NCBI GenBank assembly: GCA_030789695.1
Contig: JAULAV010008622.1
Location: 1-64,000, forward strand
Direction: 5' to 3'
DNA from: Scilla litardierei
Lineage: Eukaryota > Streptophyta > Magnoliopsida > Asparagales > Asparagaceae
Length of the DNA: 64,000 nt
The stretch's first letter is position 1. Each line of letters begins with the position of its first letter. A program made the position numbers and the translations under genes. The notes below the pieces were generated by a model, which searched no databases, was not told the DNA's origin, and was given only the letters and a program-made list of their open reading frames with translations. This document shows, piece by piece, positions 34,636-47,052 of the stretch.

Positions 34636-36281
34636 TCAAGAAAACATACCTTCACGATGTCGTTTGGCTAAGGAAATTTTTAATGAAATGCGACGTCCAA
34701 ACATAGTTCCTCGCCACTCCATATTACCTACACGGAAGATGTCATGTAACCTTGGAATCCAACAAGGTCCACTCACGCTAGTCAACAAACTCTTAGGAAC
34801 CCAAATTTGTTTAAACTTTTTGTTTTTGTTCATATATTTGCAAACAAGAAGTATGACCAACACAACCTCGTGTAAAGCACTTTGTATGAATATTTCTAGC
34901 TTTTGTTATCTCAATTTGAACTTTTCTATATTTTGAATTTTCAACACGTGTCAAATCATATTCAAGTCCATGCCTATTATTCCCATATATTTGGTTTCCA
35001 AGAAGTATATCCAAAGATTGTTTCCCCACACCAAATTTCTTAATGGTCAATTCTAGGGTCGTGACTTTAGATTTCAAACTAGTATTTTCGTTCACAAGTA
35101 AAGTGCATTTACTAATAAAAGCTTTCTTATTGTCCTCTTCATTCTTTTTCATGTTTTCATCTTTCTTTTCAAAATCAATTTTTTATACATGTTATTTTCT
35201 TTTAATAAAGTTGGACAAATAAGACATTCAACTTTTTCATGCAAGCTAGATTTTTTCTTTTTCAACATGGTGATGGTAGACTTACATGTAACAACTTTTT
35301 CTTTTAGATTATCAATGTCTTTAGACATGTCACAATTTTCTTGTTGCAATTCAAAGTTATCATTCCTATAGCAATCTAAAGTAGATCTAGCTCATCAATT
35401 TTTTCTTGCATTCCCTCGTAGATATTCAAAAGTTCAAATTTAGTGCAAGATTTTACCTCGTCGTGCTTTCCCATTAAGCAGAGGGAGGAGTGGGCAGTCT
35501 CCTCATGAGTTTCATCTTCACTATCCATATCCCACGTTATTGCTTAAGATTTTCCTTTCTTTTCAGTGGCGTTATTCTTTTCATGTGGGCAATTCCTCAT
35601 GAAGTGTCCCTTCTTCCTGCATTTAAAACATTCCATTTTATTAGTAGTATTCTGTTCAGAGGAATTTCTAGCATGATTAGATTTGTTAGATCGACTAAAC
35701 CTTTGCGCCATCTCAGCTCTTCCTTGGTCGGTCTTGATGTATCTTCTGAAGTTTCTGACCATCAGTGCTTGCTCCTAATCAAGATCAGCGTTGTCATCTT
35801 CCTTAGCTTGAAGAGCTAGTGGTTTGGGAGCCTTGGTCTCCCGTTTCTCTCTTGATTCTATACTCTGCAGTTCAAGTTCATGGGACATTAAGTTACCTAT
35901 CAAGTCCTCCACTCTCATCTTTGATAGATATTTAGCTTCTTGAATGGATGTGACTTTAGGATGGAAGGAGCTCGACAGTGCTCTCAAGATCTTCCTTACC
36001 TGCTCCAGACTAGAGTATGGCTTACCAAGGGAGCTGGACTTGTAGACGATGTCTGTGAACCTCGCAAACATCTCTTTGATGGATTCTGATGGAAGCATGT
36101 GGAAGCTCTTATATTCTGTACTCAGCAAAGAAAGTCTGGACTCCTTCACCTGGTTGCATCATGTGTCACCTCCAACGTATGCCATATTTCCTTCGTAGTT
36201 AAACATTATGAGATACGATTAAATTCAGCTTTATCCAAAGAACAAATAAGTGTATTCATAGCTCTACTGTTCAATGAATAA
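34636..36281 (-). pseudogene. Family A gag pseudogene (UBN2-like, CCHC knuckle)
   Basis: Minus-strand frames in order: about 36280-36150 has sequence like the LNSRAMNTL... stretch of Copia-type gags, with stops. 36149-35775 is open for 124 codons and has the UBN2/gag core (EYKSFHMLPSESIKEMFARF, LEQVRKILRAL). 35762-35544 carries a retroviral-type zinc knuckle, CFKCRKKGHFMRNC (CX2CX4HX4C). 35349-34811 is a charged coiled-coil-like part. 34863-34636 includes KQIWVPK, usual near the gag C-terminus in plants. Gag packages element RNA into virus-like particles. An in-frame TAG separates the first two long frames, and later pieces are in other frames, so it is inactive. No protease, integrase or reverse transcriptase follows. 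Confidence 0.85.
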
Positions 36282-36539
36282 AGTTTTTTATCAGCAGCAT
36301 CTCATTTTTGTTTTGGTTTTAGAATTTCAATGTCTTCAATTTTAATAGTGGGGCGCTCATATCCTTTTTCAACAATGTCCCACACATTATAATCAATAGA
36401 CACTAAGTAACTTTCATTCTCGCTTTCCAATAGGCAAAGTCTACTCCATTAAACTTAAGGGGTCAGACAATAGACTGTCTTCAGCAAAAGCTGAATCAGA
36501 GATATGCATGGTTAATCTAGCCTAGATCTTATAACATGC

Positions 36540-36551
36540 TCTGATACCATT
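36540..36551 (-). other. Primer-binding site of family A (initiator Met tRNA)
   Basis: The plus strand reads GCTCTGATACCA, so on the minus strand it is TGGTATCAGAGC, the plant initiator-methionine tRNA complement. In element orientation it follows the LTR after a few bases and sets minus orientation. Confidence 0.88.
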
Positions 36552-37436
36552 TGTTGGATCTGGATCTAAACCTAGAGGATGGGGTGAATAGGCTAATAAA
36601 AATTCTCGTGAACACACAAGCAATCACTTGCAGTTATAATCAGATGCAGAGTAAATAAAAGCAAACACAGAGTGCACAACAATTTACCATGGTTCGGTCG
36701 CCCAACGACCTACTCCAGCCCCAAAGCAATTACTAGCATTAATATGTTACTGGGTACAACTGTTAAGCTCCCACCCGGTTCAGTACCGCACTCACCAAAG
36801 TGTTAAACACTATTAATCTAGTAACGCTCTCTTTTGACAAGCACCAACTCGTCAAGTCCCTCTTGTCTAGCCCTAACTAAACAAGACCCGAAAAGAATGA
36901 ATAAGTAACCTACAAAGATAGATATGCCAAGTACACGAATATAAAGTAATAAGAGTTTAGAAAAGCTAAGTTCGTGTCAGTGTCATCATCTTTGTCGATC
37001 AGCGCGTCGTCAGCTTCACGCTGGCACAAACAATGTCTCAATCCGATGTCTAGATCTCAAGATATAGCCCTCCAAAGTTCTATGTGCAAATCTATCCGAA
37101 TCTGGTCTGTACGTAAATCAATTCTTGTTCTGTAGAATCTGCAGCAGCGGCCTATGCGTAAAGTATGTTTCTGTCCCGTCTTCCAGAAATTGTAGTAAAT
37201 CGAACCGAGCTCAAAAAAATCCGAATAAATACTCGTTGGAATCGTGGGCTCGTTCTCTTCGACTGGAAAATAAGAAAGGGCCGATTTGGATGCTTTTGTG
37301 GAGATGAATTATCATATCTTTGAAGTACATCTTAGGGCTTTGAATTTGATCTCTTGGACTTTGTTTCTTCAAAGTCGACGGCCTTGGTTACACAAAGTCA
37401 TCGATCGTTGTTTTTAACTACATGTTGTATCCAATA
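36552..37436 (-). repeat. Family A LTR, 5' LTR in element orientation
   Basis: It starts TGTTGGATCTGGATC at about 36553 and ends GTATCCAATA, where the expected CA has mutated to TA. It keeps the 36606-36723 stretch lost from the other LTR, but lost about 800 bp after GGCCTTGGTT. It is directly followed by GTTTG. Confidence 0.88.
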
Positions 37437-37441
37437 GTTTG
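37437..37441. repeat. Target-site duplication GTTTG, right
   Basis: A perfect match to 17032-17036. Confidence 0.92.
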
Positions 37442-40400
37442 TCTTCTCTTATTTTTGTGTGTTGAAGATGGCGATTTCCCGGTTCCAATGGACATTTTTA
37501 CGGATTTTTCTTATCTTGAGGCTGTTTTTCTACATTTTCTGGAAGATATGGGATCCTTTTATGAAATGATATGATTTTTGGCCTAATTTTGTCCTTTATT
37601 TTTCAGATGAAGATCATGATCTCCCAGTTCCAACGAACATTTTTGCAGATTTTTCTGAGCTAGGGATATTTTCTACATATTCTGGAAAATATGGATCTTT
37701 ATATTAAATGTATATTATATTTTTATAGCCTAATTTTGTCATTTCTTATTTTTCAGTTGAAGATATCGATCTTTCGGTTCCAACTGACATTTTTGCGTAT
37801 TATTCTAACCTCGAGGCTATTTTCTAAATTTTCTGTAATATATGTATCTTTTTATTAAATGATATAATTTTTGGCCTAGTTGAAGATGACGATCCCTCAA
37901 CGGACATTGTTGCGTAATTTTCTGAGCTCGGTGCTATTTTTTACATTTTATTGAAGATGTGGATCTTTTTTATTAAACGATATGATTTTTGTAGCCTAAT
38001 TTTGTCTTATCTTATTTTTTCAGTTGAACATGGTGATCTTCCGGTTCCAACGACCATCATTATGGATTTTTCTAAGCTCGAAACTATTTTTCTACATTTT
38101 CAGGAAGTTATGGTTATTTTATTAAATGAGATGATTTTTTGGCCTAATTTTGTCTTATCTTATTTTTTATTTGAAGATGGCAAACTCCCGGTTCCAACAG
38201 ATATTTTTGCAGATTTTTCTGAGCTCGGAAATATTTCCTACAGTTTATTAAAGATGTGGTTCATTTCATTAAATGATATTATTTTCAGTAGACTAAGTTT
38301 GTCTTCTCTTATTTTTCAGTTGAAGATGGTGATATCCTGTTTCCAATGGAATTTTTTGTCGATTTTTCTAATCTCAGGGCTATTTTCTAAATTTTATTGA
38401 AGATATGTATCTTTTTATTAAAAGATATGATTTTTATAGCCTAAGTTTGTCTTCGCTTATTTTTCAGTTGAATATGACAATCTTTTGGTTCCAACGGACT
38501 TTTTTGTGGGTTTTTCTTATCTATGTGCTATTTTCTATATTTTCTGTAAGATATATTAAATTGTAGGATTTTTATAACCTAATTTTGTCTTCCCCTATTT
38601 TTAGTTGAAGATGGCGATCACCTGGTCACAACAGACATTTTTATTGATTTTTCTGAGCTCGGGGTTATTTTTTCATTTTCTTGAATAAATGGATATTTTT
38701 ATAAAATGATATGCTTTTTATAGTCTAATTTTGTCTTCTCTTTTTTCACTTAAATATGGTGATCTTTCGATTCCAATGGACATTTTAGCGGATTTTTCTG
38801 AATTCGGTGCTCTTTTTCTACATTTTCTCGAAGATATGGATATTTTGATTAAATGATATGATTTTTTTGCCTAATTTGTCCTCTCTTATTTTTTCGTTGA
38901 AGATGGCGATCTGCCAGTTTCAACTGATGTTTTTTGCGGGGTTTTATGAGCGCTGCGCTATTTTCTATATTTTCTGTAAGATAAGATTATTTTTATTAAA
39001 TCTTATGATTTTATAGCCTAATTTTGTCTTCTTTTATTTTTCAGTTGAAAATGGTGATCTCCCGGTTCCAACATATATTTTTAGGAATTTTTCTGAGCTC
39101 GGGGCTATTTTCTACATTTTATTGGGGACATGGATACTTTTATTAGATATGATTATTATAGCCTAAATTTGTTTTATCTTATTTTTCACTTGAAGAAGAC
39201 GATCTCCCGGTTCCAACAGACGTTTTATGGATCTTTTTATTAAATAATTTGTTTTTTCTACACTAAGTTTTTCTTCTCTTATTTTTCAGTCGAAAATGGC
39301 GATCTCCCGGTTCCAACAGGCATTTTTGCGGATTTTTCTCACTACGAGACTATTTTCTACATTTTCTGAAAGACATGGATCTTTTCATTAAATGATATGA
39401 TTCTTGGCATAATTTTGTCTTGTCTTATTTTTCAGTTGAAAATAGCGATCACCCGGTTCCAACGTTCATTTTTGCAGATTTTTTTGAGATTGGAGCTATT
39501 TTCTACATTTTATGTAAGAAATGGATCTTTTCATTAAATAATATGATTTTTATAGAATTAGTTTGTCTTCTCTTATTTTTTCAGTTGAAGATCGTGATCT
39601 CCCGGTTCCAACATATATTTTTGCAGATTTTTCTTAGCTCGTGACAATTTTTCTACATTTTCTGGAAGATATGGATCGTTTGATTAAATGATATGATTTT
39701 TTGGCCTAATTTTGTCTTCTCTTATTTTTTTTCAGTTGAAGATTGCGATCTACCAGTTACAACAGACATTTTTGATGATTTTCCCGAACTCTGAGCCATT
39801 TTCTAAATTTTCTGTGAGATATGAATCTTTATATTACATAATATGATTTTTATAGCCAAATTTTGCCTTCTCTTATTTTTAGGTTGAAGTTGGCGATCTC
39901 CAGGTTCCAACAGACATTTTTGTTGATTTTTCTGAGCTCTTAGTTATTTTCTTTATTTTCTGAAAGATAGATCTTTTTATTAAATGATAAGATTTTTGGC
40001 CTAATTTTGTCTTCTCTAATTTTTCAGTTGAAGATGGCGATCTCCCGATTTCAACGTTCCTTTTTACGGATTTTTCTCAGCTCCAGGCTAATTTCCACAT
40101 TTTCTAGAAGTTATGGATCGTATTTATTAAAAAAATGGATCTCTTTATTAAATGACAAACTTTTATAGCCTAATTTTGGCATCTCATATTTTTCAGTTGA
40201 AGATGGCGATCTCCAGGTTCCAACATACATTTTTGCGGATTTTTCTTAGCGTTTGGCTTTGTTTCATCAATTTTTTGGAAGATATGAATCGTTTTATTAA
40301 AAGATATTATTTTTTGCCTAATTTCACCTTCTCTTTTTTCAATTGAAGATGATGATCTCACGGTTCCAACGGACATTTGTGTGTATTTTTCTGAGCACGG

Positions 40401-41569
40401 TGCTATTTTCTATATTTTATGGCAGATATGTATCTTTTTATTAATTGAAATGATTATTTGGCCTTATTTTGTCTTCTCTTATTTTCCAGTTGATGATGGC
40501 GATTTCCCAATTCCAACGGACATTTTTTCATATTTTTCTGCACTCCGAGCCATTTTCTGCATTATCTATTTGATTATATTTATATTAAATGATATGATTT
40601 TTATATCCTAATTTTGTCTCCTCTTATTATTCAGTTGAAGATGGCGATCCCCCGGTTCTAAAGGAAATTTTTATTAAAGAAATGATTTTTTGACCTAATT
40701 TTTTCTTCTCATATTTTTTCAGATGAAGATGGTGATCTCCCGGTTTCAACGAATATTTTTGCGGCTTTTTTCGAGCTCCGGGCTATTTTCTACATTTTCG
40801 GAAGTTATTTATCTTTTTATTAATTGAAGTGATTTTTATACCCTAGTGGTCTTCTCTCATTTTTAGTTGAAGATGGCAATCTTCCGGTTCCAACTGACAT
40901 ATTTAGATTTTATGACCTCGGTGTTATTTTCTATATTTTATGGAAGATATAGAACATTTTATTAAATAATACGATTTTTATAGCCAACGTTTGTATTCTC
41001 TTATTTTTAAGTTGAAGATGGCAATCCCCCGGCTACAACGGACATTTTTACAGATTTTTCTACATTTTCTGGAAGTTATGTATTTTTTATGAAATGATAT
41101 GATTTTTTGGCCTAATTTTGTCTTCTCTTTTTTTAATTTGAAGATGGCGATCTCCCGGTTCTAAAGGACATTTGTGCGGAGTTTTTGAGCTCCGAGCTAT
41201 TTTCTATATTTTTTGTATAATATTAATCTTTATATTAAATGATATGATTTTTATAACCTAATTTGTCATCTCTTATTTTATCAGATGAAGATGGCGATCT
41301 CCCGGTTCCAAGGGACATTTTTGCGGATTTTTCTTAGCTCGGGTGTATTTTTCAACATTTTCGAAAAATTATGGATCTTTTTATTAAATGAGATGTTTTT
41401 GGCCTTGTTTTGTCTTCTTTTATTTTTCAGTTGAAGATTACGATCTCCTGTTTCAAATAGACATTTTGCGTATTATTATGACTTTGAGACTATTTTCTAA
41501 ATTTTCTAGAAGTTATGTATATTTTTATTAAATGATAAGATTTTTGGCCTAATTTTATCTTTTCTTATT

Positions 41570-42030
41570 TTTCAGTTAAAGATGGCGATCTCCCGGTTCT
41601 AACAGAAATTTTTGCATAAATTTCGAATTTCGGTACTATTTTCTACATTTTATGAAAGATATGAATTTTTTATTAAATGATATGATTTTTATATCCTATG
41701 TTTTTCTTCTCTTATTTTTCCAGAGTTGAATATTGCGTTCTATCGGTTCCAGCGAACATTTTTACTAATTTTTGTTAGCATGTGGGCGATTTTTCTTCAT
41801 TTTATGTAAGAAATAGATCAATTTATTAAATGATATGATTTTTGGCATATTATTATTTTCTCTTATTTTTCAGTTGAAGATGGGGTTCTCACGGTTCCAA
41901 CGGCGATTTTGCCGGATTTGTTTGAACCCCTAGAGGCTATTTTCTACATTTTCTGGAAGATATGGATCTTTCATTAAATGATATAATTTTTAGGCCTAAT
42001 TTATTCTTCTCTTCTTTTGAAGATGACGAT
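41570..42030 (+). repeat. Higher-order satellite block, copy 3
   Basis: Monomer ending ATATCCTATGTTTTTCTTC, then TTGAATATTGCGTTCTATCG, then GGGTTCTCACGGTTCC, then a monomer ending TTTAGGCCTAATTTATTC. The same order as at 9515, 11535, 43975 and 52275. Confidence 0.75.
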
Positions 42031-43974
42031 GGTGATCTCTGGTTACAACAAACATTTTCGAATATTTTTCTGAGCTCCGGGCTATTTTCTAAATTTTTTG
42101 TAAGAAATGAATCTTTAAATTAAATGATATGATTTTTATAGCCTAATTTTGTCTTCTCTGATTTTGTTAGTTGAAGATGTCGATCTCCCGATTCCAACGG
42201 GCATTTTGCGGATTTTTCTAAATCGAAAATATTTTCTATAGTTTATTGAAGATATGGATGCTTGTATTAAATGATATGATTTTGTGGCCTAATTTTGTCT
42301 TCTCTTATTTTTCAGATGAAGATGACGATCTCCCAATTCCAAGGGACATTTATGCAGATTTTTCTGGGCTCTGGGATATTTTTTACATTTCTGTAAGATA
42401 TGGACTATATATTAAATGAAATGATTTTTATGGCCTAATTTTGTCTTCTATTATTTTTCTATTGAAGATGGCAATCACCCGTTTCCAAAGGAAATTTTGC
42501 ATATTTTTCTGAACTCGTGGCTATTTTCTATATTTTTTGGAACATAAGGATCTTTATATTTTTTGATATGATTTTTGTTGCCTAATTTGGTCTTCTCTTT
42601 TTTTCTAGTTGATCATGACGATCTTTTTATTAAATGATAGGTTTTTTGGCCTTATTCTGTCTTCTCTTATTTTTCAGTTTATGATGGCGTTCTCCCGATT
42701 CCAACAGATATTTTTGCGGATTTTTGACATAGATGCTATTTTCTATAATCTCTGGAAGATATGGATCTTTTTAATAAATAATATGATATTTGGCCAAATT
42801 TTGACTTTTCAAATTTTTTAGAAGAAAATGGCGATCTCCAGGTTCCAACTGACATTTTATAGATTTTCTAAGTACGGGGAAATTTTTCTACATTTTAAGG
42901 AAAATATGGATAATTTTATAAAATGGTATTATTTTTTGGCCTAATTTTGTCTTCTCTTATTTTTCTGTTGAAGATGGTGTTCCCTCTGTTCCTACATATA
43001 TTTTTGCATATTTTTTTGACGTAGAAGCTAGTTTCTACATTTTCTGGAAGATATGGATTTTTTATTGTATAATTTGTATTTTAAGCCTAATTTGTCTTCT
43101 CTTATTTTTCAGTTTAAGATGGCGATTTCCCTGTTCCAACGGACATTTTGTAGTTTGTTAGTTACTGGCTATTTTTTAAATTTTAAATAAGATATGTATC
43201 TTTAAAATAAAAGATATGATTTTCTAACCTAATTTTGTCTTGACTTATTTTTAAGTTGGAGATGGGGATCTCCCGGTTCAAACAGACATTTTCCAGATTT
43301 TACTTAGCTCGGAGATATTTTTGTATTTTCTGGAAAATATGCATCTTTTAGTTAAATGATATGATTTTTAGCAGAATTTTGCCTTCTCTTATTTTTAATT
43401 GAAGATAGCGATCTCTTTGTTCCAACGGACATTTTCGCGGATTTTTCTGAGCTTGGGCTATTTTCTGCATTTTCTTGAAGATATGAATCATTTTATTAAA
43501 TGATATCATTTTTGGCCAAATTTTATCTCATCTTATTGTTTATTTGAAGATGCCAATCTCCCTGTTCCAATGGGTATTTTTGGGGATTTTTTGTGCTGAG
43601 AGATATTTTCTATATTTTATTGAAGAAATGAAACTTATTAAAGGATATGATTTTTAGCCTAATTTTGTCTTCTCTTATTTTCAGTTGAAGATGGCGATCT
43701 CCCAGTTCCAACGGACATTTTTGCGGATTTTTCTTAGATCGGGACTATTTTTCTACATTTTTGTATAGTTATGAATCTTTTTATTAAATGATATGATTTT
43801 TTGATCTAAATTTGTCTTCTCCTATTTTTCAATTGAAGATGGCGATCACCCAGTCCTATGGACAGTGTTGCATATAATTCTGACCTCGGGGCTATTTTCT
43901 AAATTTTCTTGAAGATTTGGATTTTTTTAAAAATTAAATGATTTTTTTGCCTAAGTTTGTCTTCTTTTATTTTT

Positions 43975-44345
43975 CAGTTGAAGATGGCGATCTTTCGGTC
44001 CCAACAAAATTTTTTGCGGATTTTTCGAAGCCCGGTGCTATTTTCTACATTTTATGGAAGATCTAAATCTTTTATTAAATGATATGATTTTTATATCCTA
44101 CGTTTTTCTTCTCTGATTTTTTAAGTTGAATATTGCGATCTACCGATTCCAGCAAACATTTTTGCTGATTTTTGTTACCTTGGGGCTATTTTTCTTCATT
44201 TTATGAAGATATGGATCATTCTATTAAAGAATATGATTTTTGGCCTAATGTTGTTTTCTTTTATTTTTCAATTGAAGATGGCGTGCTCACGGTTCCAACG
44301 GAGATTTTTGCAAATTTTATCTTCTCATATTTTTCAGATGAAGAT
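43975..44345 (+). repeat. Higher-order satellite block, copy 4
   Basis: The same order as copy 3 and 2400 bp away by the TTGAATATTGCG landmark (41725 to 44125). The three monomers before the block also correspond between the two copies. The last monomer is shortened here. Confidence 0.75.
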
Positions 44346-45799
44346 GACGATCCCAGTTCCAACAGACATTTTGCGGATTTTTCTTAGCTCTGTACTATTT
44401 CTACTTTTTCTATAAGATATATATCTTTATATTAAATGATATGACTTTTATAGCCTAATTTTGTCTTCTCTTATTTTTCAGTTTAAAATGGCGATCTCCA
44501 TGTTCCAACAGACATTTTTGCAGGATTTTCTAAGCTAGGTGCTATTTTCTAGATTTTATTGAATATATGGCTCTTTTTATTAAATGATATGATTTTTAGC
44601 CTAATTTTGTCTTCTATTATTTTTCACTTGAAGATGTCGATATCCCACTTTCAACGGACATTTTTGCAGATATTTCTGAGCTGGCGATTATTTTTCTACA
44701 TTTTTGAAAAGTTATGGATCTTTTTATTAAATGATTTGATTTTTTGGCGTAATTTTGTCTTCTCTTTTTTAGTTGAAGAAGACGATCTCCGATTTCCAAC
44801 AAACATTTGTACGGATTTTTCTAAGATCCGAGCTATTTTCTAAATTTTCTGGAAGATATGAATTCTTATATTAAGTGATATGATCTTTATAAGCTAATTT
44901 TGTCTTCTCTTATTTTTTAGTTGAAGATGGCGATTTTCCAGTTCCAATGGATATTTTTGCGTCTTTTATTGAACTCGTGACTATTTTTCTACATTTTCGA
45001 AAAGTTATAGATCTTTTATCAAATGATATGATTTTTAGGCCTAATTTTATCTTCTCTTATTTTTGTTTTCATTGAAGATGCAGATCGCCTGGTTCGAATT
45101 GACATTTGTGAGGATTTTTTGAGCTTCGGGGTATTTCTAAATTTTCTGTAAGATATAAATCTTTATGTTAAATGATATGATTTTATAGCCTAATTTTGTT
45201 TTCTCTGATTTTTTAGTGGAAGATGCCGATCTCCCTGATCCAATGTCCATTTTTGCGGATTTTTCTAAACTCGTAACTGTTTCCTACAGTTTATTGAAGA
45301 GATGGATCGTTTTATTACATGATATGATTTTATAGACTATGTTTTTCTTCTCTTATTTTTAGTTGAATGTGGTGATCTCCCGGTTCCAATGGAAATTTTT
45401 GCGGAATGTTTTGAGCTCTGGGATATTTTCTACATTTTCTGTAAGATATGAATCTTTATATTAAATGATATGATTTTTATGGTCTAATTTTGTTTTCTCT
45501 TATTTTTCATATGAAGATGACAGTCTCCCAGTTCTAAAGGACATTTTTGCGGATTTTTCTTAGCTATGTGATATTTTCTATATTTTCCGTAAGATATGGA
45601 TCTTTTTAAATGATATGATTTTATGGCCTAATTTTGTCTTCTCTTATTTTTTTTATTTTAATAGGACGATCTCTTGTTTCCAACGGAAATTTTTGCGTGT
45701 TTTTTGAGGTCGAGGCTATTTTCCATATCATTTGGAAGATAAGGATCTTTATATTAATTGATATGATTTTTGTTGCATATTTTGTCTTCTCTTATTTTT

Positions 45800-46045
45800 C
45801 AATTAATGATGGCGTTCTTTTTATTCAATGATATGATTTTTGGCCATATTTCGTCTTCGATTATATTTCAATTAAAGATCGCGAACTCCTGGTCCCAATA
45901 GTCATTTTTGCGAAATTTTCTTCGCTCCAGGCTATTTTTCACATTTTTTGAAAGATATGGATCGTTTTATCAAATGATATCAGAGAAGACAAAATTAGGC
46001 CAAAAATTGTCAGTTGAAACCGGTAAATTGCCATCTTCCACTGAT
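45800..46045. repeat. Satellite module with truncated and inverted monomers, copy 4 (shortened)
   Basis: The truncated monomer (AATGATGGCGTTCTTTTTATT) and following full monomer are as in the other copies. The inverted part (about 45977-46043) has lost roughly 90 internal bases, keeping only AGAAGACAAAATTAGGCC and AATTGCCATCTTCCACTGAT. Confidence 0.8.
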
Positions 46046-47052
46046 AATATTTTTATATATCATTTTCTGAGCTTGGTGCTATTTTCAACATTTTATGAAA
46101 GATATGGATCTTTCTATTAATTGATATGATTTTTATAGCATAAATTTGTCTTCTCTTCTTTTCCAGTTGAAGATAGCAATCTTTTTATTAAATGATATGA
46201 TATTTTGGCCTAATTTTCTCTTCCCTTATATTTTGGTTGAAGATGGCGATCTCCTGGTTTCAAAGGACATTTTTGCGGATTTTTCTGACTTCCGTGCTAT
46301 TATCTACTTTTTTGGAAGATATGTATCATTTTATTAAATGATATGATATTTTGGCATAATTTTGTCTTCTCTGATATTTTGGTTGAGGATGTCGATCACT
46401 CGGTTCCAGTGGACATTTTTGAAGATTTTTCTGAGCTCGGGGCTATTTATACACTTTCTAGAAGATAAGAATCTTTATATTAAATGATATGATTTTTCTA
46501 TCCTAATTTTTCTTCTCTTATTTTTTCAGTTGAAGATGGCGATCTCCCAATTCCAACAGACATTTTTGGTATATTTTTCTAAGCTCCAAGCTATGTTCTC
46601 CATTTTATTAAAGGTATGGGGCTCTTTATTAAATAACAAGATTTTTGTAGCCTAATTTTGTCTTCTCATATTTTTCAGTTGAATATGTCGATTTCTCGGT
46701 TCCAACAGACATTTTTTCGGATTTTTCTTAACTTCGGGGGATTTCTACATTTTCTTGATATAATGTTTTATTAAATGATATGATTTTTTGCCTAATTTTG
46801 TCTTCTATTTTTTTCAGTTGAATATTGCGATCTCCTGGTTCCAACAGACATTTGTGCAAATTTTTCTAAGCTCGGTGCTATTTTCTACATTTATGGCCGT
46901 ATGAATCTTTTTACTAAATGATATGATTTTTGGCCTAATTTTATCTTCTTTTATTGTTAAGTTGAAGATGGAGATCTCCTGGTTCCAACGGACATTTTTC
47001 AGATTTTTCTGAGCTCCGAGCTATATTCTACATTTTTGTGTGATATAAATTT

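Larger units (their letters stand above)
17037..37436 (-). mobile_element. Family A gag-only LTR retrotransposon with nested insertions
   Basis: Both LTRs start TGTTGGATCTGG. The pair encloses an internal region with a primer site (36540-36551), gag remnants (34636-36281) and a purine-rich tract next to the 17-kb LTR, all in minus orientation. A 5-bp target duplication flanks the whole. Without nested elements the internal region is about 3.1 kb and shows no protease, integrase or reverse transcriptase. It is therefore a non-autonomous gag-only element with a Copia-style gag (UBN2-like region plus CCHC knuckle). The two LTRs differ by large deletions, so the insertion is old. The inserts are an hAT element at 19072 and a second retrotransposon at 20234-34198 that itself contains a CACTA element. 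Confidence 0.88.

Noticed and set aside
36540..36551. tRNA gene
   Set aside because: Only the 12-base complement of the tRNA 3' end is present, as in a primer-binding site. There is no cloverleaf.
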